In this document: piece after piece, positions 14,479 through 21,357 of the stretch | Numbering within the stretch: the stretch's first letter is position 1 | Layout: every line of letters begins with the position of its first letter | Program-made: the position numbers and the translations under genes | The notes under the pieces: generated by a model | Told to the model about the DNA's origin: nothing | The model's input: only the letters and a program-made list of their open reading frames with translations | Databases searched by the model: none | DNA from: Ruminococcus sp. CAG:488 | GTDB lineage: Bacteria; Bacillota; Clostridia; Oscillospirales; Acutalibacteraceae | Length of the DNA: 21,567 bases | Assembly: GCA_000434055.1 (NCBI GenBank) | Contig: HF999647.1 | Span: 201,275-222,841 of the forward strand | Direction: 5' to 3'

Positions 14479-15522
14479 TTAAAAAAGGGAAAGCATTATA
14501 AAAAATCCGCCAAGCAAAAAGATAATGGAAAAAATAACACGGATAGCAATTTTTGTGGAATCTTTCATTGCGGAAAAGTGTTTGATTTTTCCTTGAATAT
14601 CATACGGATTACAAATCAGGCAAAACGGAACGGCAAAAGCTACAGTAAGATTAACACATTGCAAAACTGCACGGAACAAACCTTTGCCGGTATAAGTGGA
14701 CGAAACCAAGGCGCAGTCTATAAAAATAATTATGAAATAGATCAACGATGCCAGAATTTTTATAATCAAATTTTGACTTCTGAAGCCGGGAAAGCCGTCG
14801 TCATTTTTTAAGAAAACTTTTGGGCCCGACAGCTCGCTTTTTAATTCATTGACGCTTGAAAATCTGTCTGAAGAATCCATAGAAGTGCATCGCTTAACAA
14901 TTCTTTTAAATCTTCCGGAGCACATTTCTTCATTAGGGAACTTGCCTGTCAAAAGCATATTGACCAGTACGCCGACTGCATATATGTCGGTTCTTTCATC
15001 GGTTTGTGAAAAACCGAATTGCTCGGGCGCTGCATATCCTGCCGTACCGAGGATATATGTATCCCTTGAAGCGTTCTCTTTTGCGGTTCTTGCAATACCG
15101 TAGTCAATTATCTTGACATTACCGTCATAAGAGAGGATAATATTAGCGGCAGTTATATCGCGGTGAATTATTCCGTTCGAGTGAAGCTTTTCAAGCCCGT
15201 CACAAATTTGAAGAGCGATTTTCAAGGCTTCTTCTTCGCTGAATATTTTCCCTTCGTCAATATAGCTTTGTATTGATCGACCCGGAACAAACTCGGAATA
15301 AGAATAAAATGATCCGTTTTCTTTTGTAACCTTTATTACCGCCGCAAGATTTCTGTGACGAATTGAGCAAAGCTTCTGCATTATTTCCACATTAATATTA
15401 TCAAGGCGCTTCTTTATCATTATTTCTCCGCTTTGCTCGTTGCGAACGATTGCGTTGCTTTCGCTCAGCGCCTTTAATTCCTCCGTGTTCCACACGAAAA
15501 GCTTTTGCGCAAGCTCACTCAA
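14479..15522 (-). CDS. Hanks-type Ser/Thr protein kinase with C-terminal membrane segments
   Basis: The 347-residue protein has an N-terminal kinase domain (about 10-235): beta-3 lysine in EIMIKKRL (Lys37), helix-C Glu46, catalytic loop HRDITAANI (His120, Asp122, Asn127), metal-binding DYG (Asp140) in place of DFG, and AAPEQ (Glu167). All residues needed for catalysis are present. The glycine-rich loop is not recognisable: the stretch before the lysine (about 15-36) lacks GxGxxG. After a short linker come three hydrophobic segments (about 251-275, 281-304, 325-346), so the kinase is held on the inner face of the membrane with no extracellular PASTA sensor. The start is TTG 15522 with GGTGA upstream. 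A divergent HTH gene begins 40 bases away. Confidence 0.9.
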   Translation of the reverse strand: MSELAQKLFVWNTEELKALSESNAIVRNEQSGEIMIKKRLDNINVEIMQKLCSIRHRNLAAVIKVTKENGSFYSYSEFVPGRSIQSYIDEGKIFSEEEALKIALQICDGLEKLHSNGIIHRDITAANIILSYDGNVKIIDYGIARTAKENASRDTYILGTAGYAAPEQFGFSQTDERTDIYAVGVLVNMLLTGKFPNEEMCSGRFKRIVKRCTSMDSSDRFSSVNELKSELSGPKVFLKNDDGFPGFRSQNLIIKILASLIYFIIIFIDCALVSSTYTGKGLFRAVLQCVNLTVAFAVPFCLICNPYDIQGKIKHFSAMKDSTKIAIRVIFSIIFLLGGFFIMLSLF

Positions 15523-15554
15523 AAAATCACCGCCATACTTTTTCAGATAGGAGT

Positions 15555-15583
15555 ATTATAACATGAAAAAATCCACGGCGCAA
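15555..15583 (-). promoter_or_regulatory. Promoter of the kinase gene, inside the start of the HTH gene
   Basis: On the minus strand TTGCGC (15583-15578), a 17-base spacer and TATAAT (15560-15555), with an extended TG just before the -10 box, form a good promoter. It covers the ATG and first codons of the divergent HTH gene, so a protein bound here could affect both genes. Confidence 0.7.
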
Positions 15584-15985
15584 CTGCAAGAAATGCTAAA
15601 AAAATGCAACAGCCTTAACGAATATATAAAAGCGAATGAGACGGAATTTTTAACCGGAAAACCGAATGAATTGTTAAATGAAGAAATGGAAAAGCGGAAA
15701 CTTACAAAAGCTGAGGTTATAAGAAGTTCCGGCATTGAAAGACATTACGCTTATCAAATTCTTTCGGGTAAAAAAACTCCTTCACGGGATAAATTGCTTA
15801 TGTTCTGCTTCGGACTGGAGATGACAGCCGAGGAAGCTCAGCATTTTCTGCTTGAATGCTCTGCTCCGCTTCTTTATGCAAAGAACAAAAGAGACAACGT
15901 GATTTTATTTGCTCTTGAGAATAGGCTGACCATCATAGAACTAAATGAGTTGCTGTATGAATTAAAACTTGATATTTTTGAATGA
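15563..15985 (+). CDS. HTH (XRE/Cro-like) protein paired with a kinase gene
   Basis: The 140-residue protein has a helix-turn-helix region at about 45-100: RKLTKAEVIRSSGIERHYAY (45-64), then QILSGKKTPSRDKLLMFCFG (65-84), the usual XRE helices 2-5. The C-terminal part (100-140) is helical with no known domain. AGGAG at 15549-15553 supports ATG 15563. Such DNA-binding proteins next to Hanks kinases are a recurring pair in Clostridia, and the kinase may phosphorylate the regulator, or the regulator may repress the kinase; neither is shown here. I see no clear promoter for this gene; it would have to lie within the kinase coding region. Confidence 0.8.
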   Translation: MKKSTAQLQEMLKKCNSLNEYIKANETEFLTGKPNELLNEEMEKRKLTKAEVIRSSGIERHYAYQILSGKKTPSRDKLLMFCFGLEMTAEEAQHFLLECSAPLLYAKNKRDNVILFALENRLTIIELNELLYELKLDIFE

Positions 15986-15991
15986 TAATAT

Positions 15992-16027
15992 AAACACTTC
16001 GATGTAAAATTTTCGGAGTGTTTTTTT
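15992..16027 (+). terminator. Rho-independent terminator after the HTH gene
   Basis: AAACACTTCG (15992-16001) pairs with CGGAGTGTTT (16014-16023) with one T-G pair, followed by a T-run to 16027. It starts seven bases after the stop codon. Confidence 0.85.
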
Positions 16028-16041
16028 ATATAATGTTCCGA

Positions 16042-16070
16042 TTTACTTTTATTTTCTGCTATGATATAAT
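16042..16070 (+). promoter_or_regulatory. Promoter of the GPH transporter-GH5 operon
   Basis: TTTACT (16042-16047), a 17-base spacer and TATAAT (16065-16070) with an upstream TG (extended -10) form a plausible promoter 30 bases before the transporter start. Confidence 0.75.
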
Positions 16071-16100
16071 CAAATTATAATTTCGGACGGAGTGATGCTC

Positions 16101-18500
16101 ATGGGAATAAATATAAAGGAAAAAGCGACAACGCTGCGTGAAGATTTGCGCCTATACTGGAAAAAGCCGCCGATGGGTCGGTATATGTCTTTTAAAGAGA
16201 TTGTGTCGCTTGCCGTGGGCGGACTCGGAATTCAATTTGTGGTTTTCTGTGCGCAGAATATGATAATCAGCATCGGCAACACGCTGATAAGCAACACCAT
16301 CGGTATTGCGCCGAAGCCTTTGTACATAATATATATTCTCAGTGTTATCCTAAGCTTTCCGCTGACGGCACTTAGGGGAAAAATCATTGACTCGTCGAGG
16401 AGCAAAAAAGGACGCTATCGGCCGTTTATTCTTTCAATGGGTCTGCCGACGGCGCTTCTTGCAATCGGCTTTGTCTTTATGCCGTATGAACGTATGTCGA
16501 TGCTTGCAAAATGTATCACTGTTTTGCTTTATAACATCGGCTTGCAGTTTTTCTATATGTTCTATTATGATGTTGATCAAAGCATCATCAATGTTCTTTC
16601 GCCGAACACGTTCGAGCGCAGTGACGTAACGTCGATTAAGTCGGTTATCAATTCGCTTGCGCCAACCTTGGGCAACATTATACTTCCGCTTGTTGCAAGG
16701 GCAATAACGGGCGAAAACACACTTGTTGACATCAGAATTTACAGAGCATTTTATCCGCCGATGATAATTTTCGGTTTCTTCCTCGGACTGCTTGTTTATT
16801 TCAACACCGAAGAAAAAATCGTTCAGGCAAAAACTCACACTGTAAAAATTAAATTCACCGACGCATTTCGAGCCGTAGTTCGCAATAAATATTTTTGGAT
16901 CATTTCGCTCGCAGGCTGGATAGGTTTTCTTGAAAATGCCGTTCAGAATATCATGGACTGGCTCTACAGCTATCAGGATGCATGCAGTCCTGCGGAATAT
17001 TCACTCATTGTCACGATAAGAGGCAATGCGTCACTTTGGCCGATGCTTTTTATTCCGTTCCTTATCCGTGTGCTCGGCAAGAGAAAAATTCTTGTTGTCA
17101 GCAATGTTGTAAATGTAATTTTTATTATACTGATGCTGCCGATAATCAGACTCGGTGATCCTTCCCGGATTATTTGGCCGCTTATGTTCTGCTTCTTCTT
17201 TAATTATATGGCAGCATACGCCGTAACACTCTTAACACCCGGCGTTAACGGAGATATCAGAGACTATCAGCAATATATAACGGGAGAGCGAATTGACGGA
17301 ATGTTTGTTGCCGTCGGTGCTATCGGAAGCATAGTTACTCTTATTACAAATGCCGCGCTTCCGGAGCTTTATGACCGTTCGGGTCTTAATGAGGAGGTTG
17401 CAAAAAGCCTCGGCTTTGACGGAAGCAATGTTTATGAGGTTCTTTCCGACCCGTGGTATTTCAAAAATATTTGCAGCGTTTTAATTATTGCCGCAACTGT
17501 GGGCGCAACGCTGAATGTTATACCGTATTTCTTCTATGATTTGACCGAGATCAAGCAAAAGGCAATGGTAACGGTACTCAAAATCAGAGCATTGTTTGAG
17601 GATTACGGCAACGGAGTTCTTTCCGATGCCGCCCTTGTTGAGGCGATTGACATTATCGAGGAAGCAAAGATTTATCACGATAAAAATATCGTGAAGCCGA
17701 CGAAGGATGAAATCAAAAAGGCGAAGAAAGCCAAGGATAAATCAGCCGTGAAGGCAGCAAAGCAAAGCTATAAAAATCAAAAAGAAGAAAACGAAAAAAT
17801 CGAAATTGCACAGTATGTTATTAAAGAGATAAACAAGTTTGAAACGGAAGCGATCAAGGCTCAGCTCGAAGAGGCAAAGAAAATTTACGACGCAGGGCTT
17901 GAAGGCCTTTACGATCTTGAGGTTCCGTCGATGAAGGCGGCGAAAGCGATGCCGAAATCAAACGAGAATGAAAAGGAACAGCGGCAAAATGCGATAAACA
18001 GAGTCCGCATGATCAGGGATTCCAAAAAGGTTTTGACAAAGAAATATACCGACGGAATCGAAAAATTCGACGTCAGGGTTTTTGAACAGCTCTTTGAAAA
18101 GGAAGACGAGCTTGATGCTCAGATCAAAGAGACGGTTAACGAGCTGAGAACGGCGGCAAAAAATAAGGATAAAGCAGCCGAGAAAAAATCGAACGAAAAA
18201 ATCAAGTCTCTTAGAAAAAGCCGAGACGAAATCCGCAAAAAAATCAAGGTTGCCACAGATGAAAATTCAACCTACACCAGAGCGGCAAAGCCATATATTG
18301 AAGCTGAAAAGCTCTTGAAGCAAAGAGAAAATTATCTTCATTATGAGGATATAAAAGCTCGTTATGAGGAATCCAAGAAACGCAATGAGGAGGAAATTCA
18401 GCGTCGCATTGCCGAGGAGGAGGAACTTAAGGCGAAGCGCAGGGAGTATGCCGCAAAAGCAAAGGAACAGCGCAGAAACAAAGGAGGCAAAAATGGATAA
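16101..18500 (+). CDS. GPH-family glycoside:cation symporter with a long coiled-coil tail
   Basis: The 799-residue protein has two parts. Residues 1-480 form a twelve-helix transporter of the glycoside-pentoside-hexuronide (GPH/MFS_2) type, with KGRYRPFI in the cytoplasmic loop after the first helices and GERIDGMFVAVGAIGS in the second half. Family members import sugars or glycosides with Na+ or H+. Residues 481-799 form a soluble tail rich in Lys, Glu and Ala, with long charged heptad-like helices (for example KKAKKAKDKSAVKAAKQSYK) and a basic end, expected to be cytoplasmic and coiled-coil. Normal family members are about 450-500 residues, so the tail is exceptional. ATG 16101 is preferred over GTG 16092 and ATG 16095 because GGAG (16089-16092) is 8 bases away. 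The gene overlaps the GH5 gene by 8 bases. Confidence 0.9.
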   Translation: MGINIKEKATTLREDLRLYWKKPPMGRYMSFKEIVSLAVGGLGIQFVVFCAQNMIISIGNTLISNTIGIAPKPLYIIYILSVILSFPLTALRGKIIDSSRSKKGRYRPFILSMGLPTALLAIGFVFMPYERMSMLAKCITVLLYNIGLQFFYMFYYDVDQSIINVLSPNTFERSDVTSIKSVINSLAPTLGNIILPLVARAITGENTLVDIRIYRAFYPPMIIFGFFLGLLVYFNTEEKIVQAKTHTVKIKFTDAFRAVVRNKYFWIISLAGWIGFLENAVQNIMDWLYSYQDACSPAEYSLIVTIRGNASLWPMLFIPFLIRVLGKRKILVVSNVVNVIFIILMLPIIRLGDPSRIIWPLMFCFFFNYMAAYAVTLLTPGVNGDIRDYQQYITGERIDGMFVAVGAIGSIVTLITNAALPELYDRSGLNEEVAKSLGFDGSNVYEVLSDPWYFKNICSVLIIAATVGATLNVIPYFFYDLTEIKQKAMVTVLKIRALFEDYGNGVLSDAALVEAIDIIEEAKIYHDKNIVKPTKDEIKKAKKAKDKSAVKAAKQSYKNQKEENEKIEIAQYVIKEINKFETEAIKAQLEEAKKIYDAGLEGLYDLEVPSMKAAKAMPKSNENEKEQRQNAINRVRMIRDSKKVLTKKYTDGIEKFDVRVFEQLFEKEDELDAQIKETVNELRTAAKNKDKAAEKKSNEKIKSLRKSRDEIRKKIKVATDENSTYTRAAKPYIEAEKLLKQRENYLHYEDIKARYEESKKRNEEEIQRRIAEEEELKAKRREYAAKAKEQRRNKGGKNG
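18481..18487 (+). promoter_or_regulatory. Ribosome binding site fixing the GH5 start
   Basis: AAGGAGG lies 5 bases before ATG 18493, inside the last codons of the transporter gene. It rules against the longer open frame that begins at 18364 and encodes only a basic out-of-frame copy of the transporter tail region. Confidence 0.85.
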
Positions 18501-19965
18501 ACTTACGGTAAAAGGCACACGAATAGTTGATTCTCACGGACGTGAAAGAATTTTGACCGGACTCAATGTGTGCGATAAGGGCAGATATATCGAGGGTCAA
18601 AGACGCATCTACGGCGAGCAATGGACAAAGGGACTTGCCGCCGACATGAAGGCTCACGGAATGGACCTTGTTCGCCTCGGAATAACGTGGGACGCAATCG
18701 AGCCCAAGCCGGGTGAATACAACGAAGAGTATCTTGATTTTATCGGCGGTATTCTTGATGAATGTAAAGAATCCGGAGTTTATGTTTTTCTTGATATGCA
18801 CCAGGATCTTTTCTCGGGAACGGAGCTGCTCTGCGGCGACGGTGCGCCGAAATGGGCTACGCTGACGGGAAAATATAAATATCAGCCGACGAAAATCGTC
18901 TGGGCTGAGGGCTATTTCTGGGGCAAGGCAGTTCACAGCGCATTTGATTCTTTTTGGAATAATTCCAAAGTTAAAGGTAAGGGCGTACAGGTTTGGTTTG
19001 AGGAAATGTGGACGCATGTTATTGAAAAGTTCGGCAATCATCCGGCGGTAATCGGATTTGATTTCTTCAACGAGCCGTTTCCGGGCAAGAGCGGAGGCAA
19101 GGTCTTTCGTGAAATAATCGGGCGACTTGTTTCAACAACTGTTTTGGATAAAACGATATCAAAGAAAAAGCTTATCGAGCTTGCGACAAAGAGCGACGAT
19201 CCGGCAAGAGTGCTTGACCTTTACACAGGTAAACATCTGAGAAAAATCACAAGTGCCGGCGATGATATTATCAAAACCTTTGACACAAAAAAGTATTTTC
19301 CGTTCATAAATAAAATGGCGAGGGCGACGAGAAAATGCGGCAACGAAAAATTTGTTTTTCTTGAAAACAGCTACTATTCCAATCTCGGAATTCCTTATTC
19401 GTGCCCACGCCCGATACTTTCGGGCAGGACGGATAACAACGTTATTTTTTCTCCGCATGCTTACGATTTTATGGTGGACACTCCGTCGTATAAGTACGCA
19501 AGCAATGACCGTGTCGGTTCGATTTTTGCCGAGCACAGACGCTCTCAGCAACGGCTCGGAGTCCCCGTTATAGTCGGTGAATGGGGCGGCTTCACAGAGG
19601 GTGACGAATGGTTCCCGCATATTGAATTTTTGCTCGACCTTTTCGATTCATATAAATGGAGCAATACCTATTGGTGCTACTTCGGCGGCTTTACGGATAC
19701 GGAGGTCTACAAAAAGGTTCTCACCCGTCCGCATCCCGTGGCTGTCACGGGCGAGATTGAAAGCTACGGCTACGACCGTGAGAACAAGGAGTTTCATCTC
19801 AGCTTTGTTCAGCTTGAGAAAACAAAAGCAAAGACGGAAATTTTTGTTCCGTCCGTGCCGAAATATGCCGAGCTTGACGGCGAAGAAATTGCAATAAAAC
19901 GAAAAGGAATTTTCAGGATTTCAACCGCACCCGGTGAGCATAAAATAAAAATTATTTTCAAATAA
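18493..19965 (+). CDS. Cytoplasmic GH5 glycosidase, endoglycoceramidase/steryl-glucosidase-like
   Basis: The 490-residue retaining beta-glycosidase has a (beta/alpha)8 barrel with FLDMHQDLFSG (99-109), DGAPKWATLTG (116-126), FDFFNEPF (189-196; acid/base Glu194), SPHAYD (320-325) and VGEWGG (361-366; nucleophile Glu363). The MHQD, GAPxWA and late NEPF spacing are those of the endoglycoceramidase-related GH5 group, which includes glycolipid- and steryl-glucoside-cleaving enzymes. The C-terminal beta-sandwich (about 415-490) with KTEIFVPSV and LDGEEI matches the GH5 C-terminal domain of that group. No signal peptide is present, so it acts inside the cell, and the overlapping transporter gene points to an imported glycoside as substrate. 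The real substrate is unknown. Confidence 0.88.
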   Translation: MDKLTVKGTRIVDSHGRERILTGLNVCDKGRYIEGQRRIYGEQWTKGLAADMKAHGMDLVRLGITWDAIEPKPGEYNEEYLDFIGGILDECKESGVYVFLDMHQDLFSGTELLCGDGAPKWATLTGKYKYQPTKIVWAEGYFWGKAVHSAFDSFWNNSKVKGKGVQVWFEEMWTHVIEKFGNHPAVIGFDFFNEPFPGKSGGKVFREIIGRLVSTTVLDKTISKKKLIELATKSDDPARVLDLYTGKHLRKITSAGDDIIKTFDTKKYFPFINKMARATRKCGNEKFVFLENSYYSNLGIPYSCPRPILSGRTDNNVIFSPHAYDFMVDTPSYKYASNDRVGSIFAEHRRSQQRLGVPVIVGEWGGFTEGDEWFPHIEFLLDLFDSYKWSNTYWCYFGGFTDTEVYKKVLTRPHPVAVTGEIESYGYDRENKEFHLSFVQLEKTKAKTEIFVPSVPKYAELDGEEIAIKRKGIFRISTAPGEHKIKIIFK

Positions 19966-19966
19966 A

Positions 19967-20010
19967 AAACAACTTTCCTGCAAAAAATTGTGGGAAAGTT
20001 GTTTCTTTAT
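19967..20010. terminator. Bidirectional terminator between convergent operons
   Basis: AAACAACTTTCC (19967-19978) pairs with GGAAAGTTGTTT (19993-20004), a 12-bp stem. The plus strand runs into TTTCTTTATT; the minus strand runs into TTTTTTATTT, which is stronger. The hairpin begins six bases after the stop of the small minus-strand frame ending at 20010. Confidence 0.9.
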
Positions 20011-20222
20011 TATTTTCTCCTGTGCCTCGGGTTTCTCTTTAAGGGGATTTTAACAATCGCAATAATCATCAGTGCCGCAAGGCTGAATGCGATAAAGATA
20101 ATAACATAATTTTCATACCAGTCGTGAGTCGGAGAGTCGCTGTAAAGATTTTGATATCTTATAAATTGATTGAACTTAACCTTATGTAAGGATTGAAGCT
20201 CTTTTATCTTTTCAACATTAAT
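20010..20222 (-). CDS. Single-span membrane-anchor reading frame without a standard start codon
   Basis: On the minus strand a frame of 70 codons, taken from an ATT at 20222, ends at TAA 20010. It has a charged N-terminal helix (KIKELQSLHKVKF), a polar stretch (SDSPTHDWYEN), one transmembrane segment (about 39-57, VIIFIAFSLAALMIIAIV) and a strongly basic tail (LKRNPRHRRK). This is the layout of a C-terminal membrane anchor. No ATG, GTG or TTG exists in frame after the TAG that closes it upstream; AAGGAG overlaps the stop of the DUF2804 gene, 12 bases before the ATT. It could start at ATT, be joined to DUF2804 by a +1 frameshift, or have lost its start through a one-base change (an ATG at 20218 is one base out of frame). 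The stop just before a strong terminator supports real translation. Confidence 0.55.
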   Translation of the reverse strand: MNVEKIKELQSLHKVKFNQFIRYQNLYSDSPTHDWYENYVIIFIAFSLAALMIIAIVKIPLKRNPRHRRK

Positions 20223-20238
20223 ATTCTGTGCTTTCTCC

Positions 20239-21357
20239 TTACCACATATTATCAGAGTTCTCGCAGAAGGCTACCATGTCCTTGATTTCAAGAACCGTGC
20301 CGTCATCGAGAGTGACAGTGCCGTTCCATTTGCCGAAAACCTGGTGGCATATGTTGCCGATAAAGAGAACTCTTGACTTAGTGTAGTTGTCATAAAACGG
20401 GGTCATCGTCATTTCAAAACGGCCGTCGGACGAGGTGAATTTCCACGGCTTCATCCAGTCGTTTTCGTCCTTTTCAAGATAGACTTCACCGATTTTGTGA
20501 GCCTTGCCGTTGAGGAAAAGTGTATTTTCCGTGGCGGCGCTCATATCGCCGAAGCCCCAGCCGATTTCAAAGCCGAAGATGTCACCGTTTTCAAGCTTCG
20601 TGCTGCCGTTGCCCCAGTACCAGTTTGTGTGGTAGGGCCAAACTCCTCGACCCCAATCGAGAACGCAGAACGAATCCGACGGGTCAAATTCAACTGTCAT
20701 ATCGCCGATTTTAACCGTTCCCGTTACGGGCATACAGTTTATTTTCTGATTGTAATAGAACTTTTTACTGTCTCTGTCGCCGAACGGGAGAGCCATTGCA
20801 AGATATTCATGGTTCGGGAACATATCCATTGAAATATCGACGGTGAAAGGCTTGCCGCCCGTGCGTCCGTTGAACTTTATAGTGCGCCGGGTTTCGGTCA
20901 CGTTTACGTCAAGGTTAAAGCCGAGCTTGTGACGTGAAAAGGTCTGCGGTGACATAGCCGTTTCGGAAAGCCCGAATCTTCCGAAGCTCAGAAGTCTGAG
21001 CGAGACCGCGCTGTAGCTTTTGCCCGTCTGCATATCAAAGAGCGTAACGTTTGCCGCTCCGCCGAGCGAGATATCAGCCATTGTGACCTGCATAACATAG
21101 CGGCTGTTTGAAATCTGATAGAAATCCCATTCCTTGATGCGGGTCTTGTTCGCTTTAATCGCACTGCGGTCGTATTGATAAAGCTCCGTGAAGCAATATC
21201 CGGGCTGAGTGAGACTGCCATCCTCTTTGAGCAGGGGAGTGGGCTCTGTTATTTTTATCTGTCCCGTTTCATCGAATGCCGAGGTGTAGAAAATTGTACT
21301 CATTGCGATAATGATCGTCAGAATAAATGAAGTTAACCTGATAACTTTATTTTTCAT
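20239..21357 (-). CDS. Exported DUF2804 protein
   Basis: The 372-residue protein begins with a signal peptide (MKNKVIR, hydrophobic 8-23, likely cleavage after SAF around residue 28), followed by a beta-rich DUF2804 domain. Typical family phrases are LGFNLDVNVTETRR (145-158), FDPSDSFCVLDWGRGVWPY (224-242), WYWGNG (246-251) and the ending CHQVFGKWNGTVTLDDGT with a final Trp. The family has no proven function; a lipocalin-like or hydroxyneurosporene-synthase-like fold has been suggested for related proteins. Family members usually lack an obvious export signal, so the signal peptide is worth noting. ATG 21357 follows AAGGAGGAAA and overlaps the stop of the upstream gene by four bases. Confidence 0.85.
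   Translation of the reverse strand: MKNKVIRLTSFILTIIIAMSTIFYTSAFDETGQIKITEPTPLLKEDGSLTQPGYCFTELYQYDRSAIKANKTRIKEWDFYQISNSRYVMQVTMADISLGGAANVTLFDMQTGKSYSAVSLRLLSFGRFGLSETAMSPQTFSRHKLGFNLDVNVTETRRTIKFNGRTGGKPFTVDISMDMFPNHEYLAMALPFGDRDSKKFYYNQKINCMPVTGTVKIGDMTVEFDPSDSFCVLDWGRGVWPYHTNWYWGNGSTKLENGDIFGFEIGWGFGDMSAATENTLFLNGKAHKIGEVYLEKDENDWMKPWKFTSSDGRFEMTMTPFYDNYTKSRVLFIGNICHQVFGKWNGTVTLDDGTVLEIKDMVAFCENSDNMW

Noticed and set aside
18364..18492. A longer GH5 protein starting at 18364
   Set aside because: The extra residues are the transporter tail read in another frame; AAGGAGG at 18481 fixes the start at 18493.
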